Positions 43,642 through 51,325 of a DNA stretch of 64,000 bases are shown piece by piece. Below the pieces are notes generated by a model that was not told the origin of the DNA, did not search any database, and saw only the letters and a program-made list of their open reading frames with translations. How positions within the stretch are numbered: position 1 is the first letter of the stretch; every line of letters starts with the position of its first letter. Where the stretch lies: contig JBJHCZ010000002.1 of the NCBI GenBank assembly GCA_050486285.1, forward strand, positions 62,001-126,000, written 5' to 3'. This DNA comes from JAITWN01 sp050486285. GTDB taxonomy: Bacteria; Pseudomonadota; Gammaproteobacteria; SZUA-140. Both the position numbers and the translations under genes were made by a program.

Positions 43642-44061
43642 ATGCAAAAAGATCAAACGATCACCGAGGTATTCGGTGAGGTCATCCACAGTTACACCCG
43701 CACCCAGGCGATTGCCGATGGAGTGCTGGTGGACGTATCGGAGACGGCGCGCGAGGCCGGATTCCGCTGGCCAGTAGCCATGACCGCCGCGGCATGGGCG
43801 GATTGTGTTGAGTGGTCTGAGGAAGACAGCCAGCGCCAGACCCACCAGGACGAGTCTGGACGCTTGTGGGACGTGTTGTGGATGGCGTTCGTCGCGATCC
43901 GCGGCAACGCCACGGGCGAATCGCAGCTCGCATATCAGCTCTATCGTGTCCCGCGAGATGGCGAGACTGTCGAAGCGCGGTTGACCACGTTGAAGCTGGT
44001 GGCTGGGCCCGGCGACGCCGGCGAACCGGTAGTGACCATCATGCTGCCGCAGGAGGACTGA
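43642..44061 (+). CDS. DUF6573-like ICE protein
   Basis: A 139-residue protein with the recognisable N-terminal segment FGEVIHSYTRTQAIADGVLV followed by DVSETAREAGFRWPVAMT, and ending PVVTIMLPQED. Proteins of this kind are common accessory genes on ICEs and plasmids and have no known function. AAGGAGA precedes the ATG at 43642. An IS3 element lies immediately upstream and may have altered its expression. Confidence 0.75.
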   Translation: MQKDQTITEVFGEVIHSYTRTQAIADGVLVDVSETAREAGFRWPVAMTAAAWADCVEWSEEDSQRQTHQDESGRLWDVLWMAFVAIRGNATGESQLAYQLYRVPRDGETVEARLTTLKLVAGPGDAGEPVVTIMLPQED

Positions 44062-44063
44062 GG

Positions 44064-44288
44064 ATGACCATGGGTGACATCATTCATCGGCGATATCCTC
44101 GCCTGATCCGCAGCATGTGTCGCGCCGGGCGCCTGACCGAGACGGAGGCCATCCGAACCCTGGTCGAATACCAGGTCTTCGGCATCCATGAGGGTTTCGG
44201 CTCCGACTCGGTCGAGCGCTTGGGCGGTCAGTTGGAGGCCATATCTCTCGGCATCCGGAACCGGCATACCACGGCATCGCACCGGTAA
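44064..44288 (+). CDS. Small hypothetical ICE protein
   Basis: A 74-residue basic protein (MTMGDIIHRRYPRLIRSMCR) with an AGGAGG site and an ATG two bases after the preceding stop, so it is translationally coupled to the DUF6573-like gene. No family recognised. Confidence 0.55.
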   Translation: MTMGDIIHRRYPRLIRSMCRAGRLTETEAIRTLVEYQVFGIHEGFGSDSVERLGGQLEAISLGIRNRHTTASHR

Positions 44289-44311
44289 ATCGCTTTTACC
44301 ATAACCACCCG

Positions 44312-44351
44312 CCAGGGGAGACCTTCTCCCCGGCGGGGAGGTCTCCCCTGG
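44312..44351 (+). promoter_or_regulatory. Long GC-rich hairpin upstream of hypothetical gene
   Basis: Perfect 13-bp stem CCAGGGGAGACCT (44312-44324) with AGGTCTCCCCTGG (44339-44351), and a CCCCGGCGGGG mini-hairpin in the loop. It lies 23 bases before the next ATG, close enough to affect translation or act as an attenuator. Confidence 0.65.
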
Positions 44352-44374
44352 CCTTAAACCCAGGAGGCAAACCG

Positions 44375-44788
44375 ATGAGATACATCGTTCAATACACCTT
44401 GCCCTACGAGCATCGGGTCATGGTCGGCATCGAGGCCGAGACGCCTGAGGCCGCCTTGGGCAAAGCGGAAAGTCTGTTCGACGATGGCGAGATCTGGCAG
44501 GACACCGCCGAGATTCCGCTGTTGTTCGACGACTTCGAAGAAGACGGAGACGCAGGCCTACCTATGCAGTTCACCGTCGAACAGACCCTCGGGTCCGACG
44601 AGCCCTGGCCGGCGCCCGACAGCAGCGTGAAGGTGCTGCGCCAACAGGCTGCAGCATCACGAGCGGCACGCCTGCTGGTCGAGGCCTACCGGCGCGGCGA
44701 GGAATGTGGAGGAAGTATCGATTGGGAAGATTTGAACCAGGCCTATGAAGCAGCCCTGAAAGCTACTAAAGGCAATGATACCCAATGA
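44375..44788 (+). CDS. Hypothetical acidic ICE protein
   Basis: A 137-residue acidic protein (MRYIVQYTLPYEHRVMVGIE, LLFDDFEEDGDAGLP). CCAGGAGG precedes the ATG. No family recognised. A strong terminator 8 bases after its stop closes this group of genes. Confidence 0.65.
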   Translation: MRYIVQYTLPYEHRVMVGIEAETPEAALGKAESLFDDGEIWQDTAEIPLLFDDFEEDGDAGLPMQFTVEQTLGSDEPWPAPDSSVKVLRQQAAASRAARLLVEAYRRGEECGGSIDWEDLNQAYEAALKATKGNDTQ

Positions 44789-44795
44789 AGCATAT

Positions 44796-44833
44796 ACCTG
44801 CCTGGTGTTTCAACATCGCCAGGCAGGTTTTTT
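44796..44833 (+). terminator. Rho-independent terminator
   Basis: ACCTGCCTGG (44796-44805), 13-base loop, CCAGGCAGGT (44819-44828), followed by a run of six T. It ends the plus-strand accessory segment and separates it from the minus-strand graspetide-like cluster. Confidence 0.92.
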
Positions 44834-44862
44834 CCTTCTTGCCCACTATTCTCAAAGGGAAA

Positions 44863-45522
44863 CTATGACCCAATAGCTAATCCAGCCAGCGCAAATAAAA
44901 TAGCAAGAATTGCCAACAAGAATCCGTTTCGTAGCGACATAAACGCTGCTTCATTGCGCATCACGTTAATAATGCCTAGGCGTTGCTGAAGAGCAAGGTC
45001 CCTTGCAACCAACTTTACGAGATCCTGATCCGACTTATTCTTACGCTCCGCTAAAGCCTCTGGGCCCCAGCCGAAGCGTCTCTGTGCACGTATCGCGGAC
45101 AAACCAAGAATGCCGCCAGCAGCTATGTAACAGAAGGCGGGGCCTATTGCTGCGACGAACGCGATCTTCCAACCCATTCCACTGAGCTTTTCTCCAACCA
45201 AGGCAATCGCGACCGAAGAAATTGTTAAAGCGGTAGCAAGACCAGCACCAAACTTAAAGGTTTTTTCGATAATACCATCGCTCCGCTCATATTCTGAACT
45301 CAAACAGGAAAGCAGCTCGCCCACATCAAGCATGCAGTAACATTTCCACGCATCCTCAATTTGTTTTGAGACACTAATACCCTTCATTACGTTATCAATC
45401 TCATGATCAATATTCCACTTTGCTTGCAGGTAGGCTGCAAAGGGAAAGATCTCTTCTAACCAGCGAGGGAAACGTTTTCGATTCATAATACGAGCTGCAA
45501 GCAATCCTATCCAATCAACCAT
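44863..45522 (-). CDS. Membrane protein of the ATP-grasp cluster
   Basis: A 219-residue protein with three strong hydrophobic segments (FGAGLATALTISSVAIALVG, IAFVAAIGPAFCYIAAGGIL and, at the C-terminus, LAILAILFALAGLAIG) and a helical soluble N-terminal half. Family not recognised. Its ATG at 45522 overlaps the end of the ATP-grasp gene by 16 bases, so it is part of the same transcript and probably acts as exporter, target or immunity factor for the peptide product. Base composition is AT-richer than the flanking ICE genes. Confidence 0.65.
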   Translation of the reverse strand: MVDWIGLLAARIMNRKRFPRWLEEIFPFAAYLQAKWNIDHEIDNVMKGISVSKQIEDAWKCYCMLDVGELLSCLSSEYERSDGIIEKTFKFGAGLATALTISSVAIALVGEKLSGMGWKIAFVAAIGPAFCYIAAGGILGLSAIRAQRRFGWGPEALAERKNKSDQDLVKLVARDLALQQRLGIINVMRNEAAFMSLRNGFLLAILAILFALAGLAIGS

Positions 45523-46445
45523 GATCCGATCGCATGCCCAACCTTCCCCTGTGCACCTGGCAACCAAGCCCATTCGCCAGTAGGATTAACTTCTATGAAA
45601 AAAATACCCTCTCGGGTTTGAACGAGATCAATTGCCGCGAAAGGAAGGTGGAGATATCGACAGAGATGCACACAGCGCACTGCAACCTCAGGAGGTAGTT
45701 CCACCTCATTGTACTCTAGATCCTCTCGATTACTTTTTCGCCAATCACCTTCGATACCGTTCCCACATACTGTTATCTTGTATGCCCAAAGGGCAGAGCC
45801 TACTACAGTGACACGAATATCGACCTTATCTCTAATAACGCGCTGCGCAATCACCGGAACTTGATGCGTATTGTCGTCGCGAAGCTCTTCGGAAGCCATA
45901 ATTGACGTATACGCAAACAGAAAATCTTCCCCATCACGCAGGTATACAGTATCAGTTGATTTTATCGCTACTGCACCCTTAAAGGCGCCGTGTATGGCTG
46001 CCGCGTCGTTTGTAACCAGCGTCTTAGGCACGTTAAAACCGCACTCATGAGCTGCCTTCAATTGAAATGGCTTGCACTCCGCTTGATAGGTATTTACTGG
46101 ATTATTCATCCACCGCGCAGTATCAAAGACCATCATAGATCGAAGGAAGGAACTCCATTGCGAACGTGATAATTGATCTGAAGGCGTAATATTTCCACTT
46201 TGCGTCGTGCGCAAGAAGACTGGTGCCCGGTACCATATAGCGCCAAGATTGGAGTCAACTTCCGCATCCAGACCCAAGCCTTTAACAAGTAACTTGCGAT
46301 CAGCTGGATAGAGCGTTATCCGAAGATCGGAGAATTGCTCGCGGTTCAAACGGAGATAGTCAACACCAGACCTAGCAAGCTCTCGCACAACAACATCTAC
46401 AGCAAAGTCGTAGAGACTGGACAAAATGAGGACGCGCGGCCTCAT
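45507..46445 (-). CDS. ATP-grasp ligase (graspetide/MvdD-like)
   Basis: A 312-residue ATP-grasp enzyme. The N-terminal domain begins RPRVLILSSLYDFAVDVVV, the linker is AECKPFQLKAAHECGFNVPK, and the ATP/Mg site includes IEVNPTGEWAWLP with the Glu-x-Asn pair. Size and pattern match ATP-grasp ribosomal-peptide maturases (MvdC/D and SAV_5884-like families), which make side-chain ester or amide cross-links in a precursor. Its ATG overlaps the stop of a 64-residue precursor-like peptide gene (ATGA). A general ATP-grasp role such as RimK-like ligation is the main alternative. Confidence 0.8.
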   Translation of the reverse strand: MRPRVLILSSLYDFAVDVVVRELARSGVDYLRLNREQFSDLRITLYPADRKLLVKGLGLDAEVDSNLGAIWYRAPVFLRTTQSGNITPSDQLSRSQWSSFLRSMMVFDTARWMNNPVNTYQAECKPFQLKAAHECGFNVPKTLVTNDAAAIHGAFKGAVAIKSTDTVYLRDGEDFLFAYTSIMASEELRDDNTHQVPVIAQRVIRDKVDIRVTVVGSALWAYKITVCGNGIEGDWRKSNREDLEYNEVELPPEVAVRCVHLCRYLHLPFAAIDLVQTREGIFFIEVNPTGEWAWLPGAQGKVGHAIGSWLIG

Positions 46446-46636
46446 TCCCCTTTCATATCCTCACCAGTTTCTATGTCAGACTTCTTTGACGATGGCGGAG
46501 GAAAAGGCACAGGATTCCCGTTCCCCTCGAGCCGCCATTGACCTAGAGATGCATCGTAAGTCGCTTCAGCAGGCAAATCCGGACGCTCCCGGTGCTGACT
46601 ACGCCGTGCAATATTGAGCAGAACATGCTGACTCAT
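46442..46636 (-). CDS. Candidate graspetide precursor peptide
   Basis: A 64-residue peptide encoded directly upstream of the ATP-grasp gene with an ATGA overlap. The leader-like middle (ATYDASLGQWRLEGNGNP) resembles the YD...W/V..GN segment of ATP-grasp-targeted RiPP precursors. The C-terminal tail (residues 47-64, PPSSKKSDIETGEDMKGE) has Ser/Thr/Lys donors and Asp/Glu acceptors, the chemistry needed for omega-ester or omega-amide rings. GGGAGG lies 5 bases before the ATG at 46636; a GTG two codons upstream is possible. Confidence 0.65.
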   Translation of the reverse strand: MSQHVLLNIARRSQHRERPDLPAEATYDASLGQWRLEGNGNPVPFPPPSSKKSDIETGEDMKGE

Positions 46637-46642
46637 TTCCAC

Positions 46643-46974
46643 CTCCCCAATTCGACTCCATCTGTCTCAGATCACCATACTAATTTTATTCTACTTTCTA
46701 TTTCTCGCATCGCCCAAACTTATTGACGCGCAGATAACCTGTTACTGATCCTGCATATATCCTAAATATCTGTAGTGGTTCCATTCACGAAATCATGCGT
46801 CTTACCTGCCTAGAAACCACTTATCTGGGCACCTATTGTCACGGCGACGAACATAAACCCTACCACAACGCTGTAACGTTTTTCCTTCCACCCCACCCCT
46901 GCTTCCCTGACGATGTGACCTGCAACCGGAATACGATTTTCCCAACTGCGCCCACATATTACAAGGAAAGCGAA
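46643..46974. other. AT-rich divergent intergenic region
   Basis: About 330 bases between the precursor gene (minus strand) and the next plus-strand gene. It is the most AT-rich part of the window around 46670-46790 and probably carries divergent promoters. A frame from 46795 could extend the following gene but lacks a start signal. Confidence 0.45.
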
Positions 46975-47187
46975 ATGTGTAAGTCGAAGAATGCTGAGTC
47001 TTCGTCTGACTCTAGCCAGAAAGCTAGCTCTACCAGACTTACTCCCCATGAGATGAGTGAAATACTCGAGTCCGCTAGGAACTTCTGCGCGGCTATCGCG
47101 GACCATGCTCCTAGCATCTTACTACACCCTGAAGTCGAACAGGAATGGAAACGCCTCGGCGAGTGCCTAGCTTGGCTGCAGCGATAG
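46975..47187 (+). CDS. Small hypothetical protein upstream of the tra operon
   Basis: A 70-residue hydrophilic protein (MCKSKNAESSSDSSQKASST, then LTPHEMSEILESARNFCAAI). AAGGAAA precedes the ATG at 46975. It overlaps the transglycosylase gene by about 43 bases. No family recognised; it may be the first gene of the transfer operon. Confidence 0.5.
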   Translation: MCKSKNAESSSDSSQKASSTRLTPHEMSEILESARNFCAAIADHAPSILLHPEVEQEWKRLGECLAWLQR

Positions 47188-47636
47188 CGTCGCTGATCTT
47201 CGGAATCGCCCATGGAGATGAGCTCACGTCGTGCTTCCACGAATCCGGAGAACGCTATGGCATTTCTCCGGTTCTCCTGCAGGCAATCGCCGAGGTGGAA
47301 AGCGGACTCGACCCTGCGGCGGTGCATGTCAATGGGAACGGGTCGATCGACATCGGGCTGATGCAGATCAACTCATGGTGGTTTCCCGTATTGAAACAGC
47401 ATGGCATCAGTTCGGAGGACCTTTGGGATCCCTGCCTCAGCATTGGTGTAGGCGCATGGATCTTGGCCGGAAACATCCGGCAATACGGCTACGGTTGGCG
47501 AGCAGTCGGGGCATACAACGCAGGCACGAGAACGGATTCTGTTACGGAACGACGGCGAGAGGATTATGCGATCAGGGTTTATAGGCGTCTGTCTTGCGGT
47601 TCTGGCCGGTTGTGTATCACCGCCACCGAGCCCTGA
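47145..47636 (+). CDS. Lytic transglycosylase (VirB1-like)
   Basis: A 163-residue SLT-family protein with a signal-like N-terminus (SLAAAIASLIFGIAHG). The catalytic Glu is in LLQAIAEVESGLDPAAVH, followed by GLMQINSWWFP and VGAYNAGTRT. Enzymes of this type open peptidoglycan for conjugative secretion machinery. The start may be ATG 47145 or GTG 47163. It heads the transfer operon and overlaps the lipoprotein gene. Confidence 0.88.
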   Translation: METPRRVPSLAAAIASLIFGIAHGDELTSCFHESGERYGISPVLLQAIAEVESGLDPAAVHVNGNGSIDIGLMQINSWWFPVLKQHGISSEDLWDPCLSIGVGAWILAGNIRQYGYGWRAVGAYNAGTRTDSVTERRREDYAIRVYRRLSCGSGRLCITATEP

Positions 47637-48240
47637 TGAACCACCGGTTCCGCCCAGGAATAGCGTGGCGCAGCAGCCAGCCAATCCAGACGGCAATGAA
47701 CAGCCGTACTTCGCGATCTGTTCGGACTGCCCCGGACCGACGCCGAAGACACCTTTCACTCGGCAAAGCACAACGGTCAGGGAGGATCTACAGAACATGA
47801 ACACATCGCACAGGAGCAGGGTTCTGCGTGACCGTGACCATACAGGACCGATTTTCTCAACTGATACATCAACGACTCAGGAACCGTTCACCATTCACTT
47901 TGCATTCGGTACCGCCTACCTGGCCGAAGCGGATAGACAGGCGCTTCGCGACAAATTGCCTACCCTCACGAACCGGCGACTCGCCATAGTGGGCTATACC
48001 GACGACATCGGGCCACCCGCATTCAACGACTGGCTTGCTCTGAGACGCGCGGAATCCGTGAAACACTATCTGGTCGACCTCGGCCTCGATCCCGATGACA
48101 TCCGCATCAGCGGCCGGACCCAGTGCCGTTACATCCAGAACAACGCCGCCCTGCAGGGCCGCGCCGCGAGCCGGCGCGCAGAGATTCGGTCCGCCTTCCC
48201 CGACAAACCCACTAACCAACCTGGAGAACCGCCACAATGA
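47566..48240 (+). CDS. OmpA-family lipoprotein of the transfer operon
   Basis: A 224-residue lipoprotein: lipobox VCLAVLAGC, a Pro-rich linker, then a C-terminal OmpA/MotB peptidoglycan-binding domain (FTIHFAFGTAYLAEADRQAL, LAIVGYTDDIG, RISGRTQCRYIQNN, GRAASRRAEI). It likely anchors the conjugation apparatus to the cell wall. It starts inside the transglycosylase gene (71-base overlap) and ends with an ATGA overlap into the pilin gene. Confidence 0.85.
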   Translation: MRSGFIGVCLAVLAGCVSPPPSPDEPPVPPRNSVAQQPANPDGNEQPYFAICSDCPGPTPKTPFTRQSTTVREDLQNMNTSHRSRVLRDRDHTGPIFSTDTSTTQEPFTIHFAFGTAYLAEADRQALRDKLPTLTNRRLAIVGYTDDIGPPAFNDWLALRRAESVKHYLVDLGLDPDDIRISGRTQCRYIQNNAALQGRAASRRAEIRSAFPDKPTNQPGEPPQ

Positions 48241-48533
48241 CCCGACCCGTCGTATTACACCAGTCCATTGCCCTTCTCGCCCTGCTGATGCTGCCGCTTG
48301 CGGCGCTGGCCTCGACAACGGGCGTGGAGTTTCAGGCGGCCTACCAGTTCTTCTACGATGCGGCGACCGGTTACCTCGGCCGCGGCATCGCGATCGTCGG
48401 CGGGCTGATCGGCCTCGGTTACGGCGCTGCCAAGGGCAGTCCGCTGCCTGCTGTGCTGGGGGTAATCCTCGCGATCTTCGGTGCGCTGGGTCCGACCATC
48501 ATCGACGCCATCTTCGGTTCCGCCGTGGTATAG
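48237..48533 (+). CDS. traA: TraA-like conjugative pilin precursor
   Basis: A 98-residue protein with a signal peptide (LLALLMLPLAALAS) and two hydrophobic helices separated by a short basic loop (GRGIAIVGGLIGLGYGAAKG, LPAVLGVILAIFGALGP), the VirB2/TraA pilin layout. Its position just before traL is that of F-type pilin genes in SXT-like elements. Confidence 0.82.
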   Translation: MTRPVVLHQSIALLALLMLPLAALASTTGVEFQAAYQFFYDAATGYLGRGIAIVGGLIGLGYGAAKGSPLPAVLGVILAIFGALGPTIIDAIFGSAVV

Positions 48534-48535
48534 GC

Positions 48536-48823
48536 ATGGAACAGGAGAACTACCTGATTCCCCGCCGGCTCGACGATCCGTCCCAGTTTTTCTTCTGGGA
48601 CGCGGACGAAGCCATCCTGGTGATCTTCTTCACCCTGATGGGTGCGCTGCTGGGCCAGATCCTGGTCGGCCTCGTCATCGGCCTGCTGCTTTCCCGTGGC
48701 TTCGCGCGAGTGAAGGCCGAGGGCGGCCGGGGGATCATCGCCCGTTTTCTCTACTGGTACACGCCGTCGCGATGGTGGTTTCGGGGGCGGGCACCCAGTC
48801 ACGTACGAGAGTACGTGGGATGA
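48536..48823 (+). CDS. traL: Conjugative transfer protein TraL
   Basis: A 95-residue TraL/VirB3-like inner-membrane protein: NYLIPRRLDDPSQFFFWDAD at the start, one or two membrane segments (LVIFFTLMGALLGQILVGL), and the C-terminal ARFLYWYTPS motif typical of F-type TraL. It follows the pilin gene by two bases and overlaps traE (ATGA). Confidence 0.9.
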   Translation: MEQENYLIPRRLDDPSQFFFWDADEAILVIFFTLMGALLGQILVGLVIGLLLSRGFARVKAEGGRGIIARFLYWYTPSRWWFRGRAPSHVREYVG

Positions 48824-49419
48824 GGGAAGGTCGCTACCGATCGCTGCTCACCGAGACCCTCCTGCGCCGCAACCTGTGGATGGTAGTCGCGCTGGCGATG
48901 GCTGCCTCCAATCTGGGTCTCGCGTACTGGGTGATCGACACCGACGTGCGGGAGAAAACGATCGTCATCCCGCCGCTGTTCGAGAAGCCCTTCTGGGTGC
49001 ATGGCGACGAGGTCTCGCCTGAGTACCTGGAACAGATGGCGGTGTTCTTCGCGAGCCTCGCCCTCACCTACAACCCCGACAACATCGGGCACCAGGTAAG
49101 CCTGTTTCTGCGTTACGCGGACCCTAAGGACTACGGGATCCTCGCCGCGAAGCTCGAAGGGGACGTAAACAGGATCAGGCGCAACCGTCTCTCCTCGGCG
49201 TTCTATCCCCAAGAGATCCGACTTTTGGCACAGCAGGCCGCCCTCACCGGTCAACTCACGACCCTGGTCGGCAATAAGCAGACCGAGCAGCGCCAGGCCA
49301 CATTCCTGATCCGCTTCGCCTACCGGAACGGTCGGTTGTTCGTCTCGAAATTCATGGAGGTTCAAGACAGTGCAAATCCGTTTGCTATTGACGGCAATGC
49401 TGCTGATCCGGGTCCTTGA
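48820..49419 (+). CDS. traE: Conjugative transfer protein TraE
   Basis: A 199-residue TraE/VirB8-like protein with an N-terminal membrane anchor (LWMVVALAMAASNLGLAYWV) and a periplasmic domain (FWVHGDEVSPEYLEQMAVFF, YPQEIRLLAQQAALTGQL). It is part of the inner-membrane assembly of the F-type T4SS. It overlaps traL by four bases and traK by 50. Confidence 0.9.
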   Translation: MREGRYRSLLTETLLRRNLWMVVALAMAASNLGLAYWVIDTDVREKTIVIPPLFEKPFWVHGDEVSPEYLEQMAVFFASLALTYNPDNIGHQVSLFLRYADPKDYGILAAKLEGDVNRIRRNRLSSAFYPQEIRLLAQQAALTGQLTTLVGNKQTEQRQATFLIRFAYRNGRLFVSKFMEVQDSANPFAIDGNAADPGP

Positions 49420-50074
49420 CGCCCACGCCCTGCAGCTCATCGACGTCGTTGACGGCCAGACCGTCACGATCAAGGTATCCACGAACGACCTCACCCGTAT
49501 CGCAATGGCGGATGGCGGCCGGATCCAGCGTATCTGGGGTCTCGATGACCGCATGCAGGTCCAGCCCGATCCGGATGGCGGCCAGATCTTCCTGCGCCCC
49601 GCAACTGACATGGGGACGCGCGCCTTCAGCTTCTTCCTCCGGGACGACCACGGCGCGACGCACACCGTGCTCGCGGTGCCCGTGGACATGCCGTCCGACA
49701 CGGTACTGCTCCGTCCGAAGAATCGCGACGCGGCCGTCACTCGCCATGAAACCCGGTCGCTCCCCTACATCGAGCGGATCAAGCATCTGGTCCGGGACAT
49801 GGCGCGCAACGCGGTGCCCGACGGTTACCTGCCCGCTACCGAGGAGCGGGAGATCCCGCTGTGGACCGAGGCGAAGGTGATGCTCGTGATGCGTTACCGC
49901 GGCGACTTCACCGGCGAGGTGTACCGGCTCACCAACGTCTCGGACGACGCGATGCGCCTGGACGAACGGGAGTTCTCGCGCCTCGCCACCGGCATCAAGG
50001 CGGTCGCCGTTATGGAGCATGAGCTGGCCCCTCAGCAATCGACCTCGATCTACCTCGTCAGGGAGGGTCGCTAG
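49370..50074 (+). CDS. traK: Conjugative transfer protein TraK
   Basis: A 234-residue TraK/VirB9-like secretin-related protein with a signal peptide (RLLLTAMLLIRVLDAHA). It has F-type TraK features (VSTNDLTRIAMADGGRIQRI, LRPATDMGTRAFSFFLRDDH, YRLTNVSDDAMRLDEREF). It forms the outer-membrane core with TraV and TraB. The start is a GTG at 49370 within the end of traE. Confidence 0.88.
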   Translation: MQIRLLLTAMLLIRVLDAHALQLIDVVDGQTVTIKVSTNDLTRIAMADGGRIQRIWGLDDRMQVQPDPDGGQIFLRPATDMGTRAFSFFLRDDHGATHTVLAVPVDMPSDTVLLRPKNRDAAVTRHETRSLPYIERIKHLVRDMARNAVPDGYLPATEEREIPLWTEAKVMLVMRYRGDFTGEVYRLTNVSDDAMRLDEREFSRLATGIKAVAVMEHELAPQQSTSIYLVREGR

Positions 50075-51325
50075 ATGGAGGACAGCCGGTCGATCCATCG
50101 ACGCCAGACCTGGATCACCGTCGCCGTTGTGGGCACCGTGATCTCGCTGGTCGTGTTGGGACTCTATCTCTCCGATCCCGCGCGCCGGGTCGAGCAGGCC
50201 GCCGGCGCTAAAGACGTAGTCAAGAGCTATCGCACCCCGGCCGACAGCCTGGACCCGAGCGAAGTCTGGATCTCGCGCTCCGAGACCGAGCTGCAAGGTC
50301 TCAAACAGACGAACGAGATGCTGCGCCGAGAGATGAATGATCTGCGCGGTCAAGTGGAACGGTTGCAACGCCAGCAGCGCGAGTCGACGCCCACCCCGCT
50401 CAGAGCCTTGCCGCCGCCACCCGCCCCGGCTCCTCGGGCGCAAGGCAGTTCCGGGCCCGACGAAGGCGTACCCTCGGGCGCCAGCACGATCACCGAGATC
50501 GTCGCCGGACAGCTCCTGCCACCACCGCCGCCGCCGCCGCCGAGACGGCTGGACGACCCCCGAGCCGGCCCACCCACACGTCCGGGCTTAACCGCGGGCA
50601 TCCTCGTGATCGACCTCGCCCCGGCCGCAACCGGCGCGGCTACCCGGGATAAGGTTGCCCGTAACGTGCGCGACTTCCTGCCGGCCGGTGCCTTCGCGAA
50701 GGCAGTGCTGCTCTCCGGTCTCGACGCACCGACCGGCGGACTCGCGAAGACCAATCCGCAACCGGTGCTGCTTCGTCTCGTCGATCACGGCACCCTGCCT
50801 AACCGCTTCCGGTCGCGCGTACGTGAGTGCTTCGCCACCGCCGCCGGTTATGGCGACCTTGCGTCCGAGCGCGCCTACCTGCGGCTCGAGAAGCTGAGCT
50901 GCGTGCTGCGGGACGGTGACGTACTCGAAGTGTCCCTGAAAGGCTTCGTCGCGGGCGAGGACGGCAAGGCGGGCCTGCGTGGCCGGGTCGTGAGCAAGCA
51001 GGGCCAGATGATCGCACGTTCGCTGATCGCCGGCGTAGCGAGCGGAATCGGGAGCGGCGTCGCCCAGTCGTTCACGTCCCTGTCCACCAGCGCCTTGGGC
51101 AACGTGCAGAGCATCGATCCCGGCAACATTGCCCGGTACGGCGTCGCCAGCGGTTTCGGCTCGGCGCTCGACCGTATCGCCCAGTGGTACCTCGACCGGG
51201 CCAACGAGGTCTACCCGGTGCTCGAGGTCGACGCCGGCCGGGTCGTCGAAATGGTACTGAACGAAGGACTCGAGCTCGGCGTGGATCTGCTCGAGAACGC
51301 GAACGACTCCGGAGGACGCTCATGA
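50075..51325 (+). CDS. traB: Conjugative transfer protein TraB
   Basis: A 416-residue TraB/VirB10-like protein spanning inner and outer membranes: N-terminal anchor (ITVAVVGTVISLVVLGLYL), coiled coil (SETELQGLKQTNEMLRREMN), a Pro-rich region with a run of eight Pro around residue 155, and the C-terminal VirB10 beta-barrel (VLLSGLDAPTGG, LRLEKLSCVLRDGDVLEVSL, SGIGSGVAQSF). It begins directly at the traK stop and ends with an ATGA overlap into dsbC. Confidence 0.9.
   Translation: MEDSRSIHRRQTWITVAVVGTVISLVVLGLYLSDPARRVEQAAGAKDVVKSYRTPADSLDPSEVWISRSETELQGLKQTNEMLRREMNDLRGQVERLQRQQRESTPTPLRALPPPPAPAPRAQGSSGPDEGVPSGASTITEIVAGQLLPPPPPPPPRRLDDPRAGPPTRPGLTAGILVIDLAPAATGAATRDKVARNVRDFLPAGAFAKAVLLSGLDAPTGGLAKTNPQPVLLRLVDHGTLPNRFRSRVRECFATAAGYGDLASERAYLRLEKLSCVLRDGDVLEVSLKGFVAGEDGKAGLRGRVVSKQGQMIARSLIAGVASGIGSGVAQSFTSLSTSALGNVQSIDPGNIARYGVASGFGSALDRIAQWYLDRANEVYPVLEVDAGRVVEMVLNEGLELGVDLLENANDSGGRS

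Noticed and set aside
50515..50550. CCG triplet repeat
   Set aside because: It encodes the poly-Pro stretch expected in the periplasm-spanning linker of TraB.
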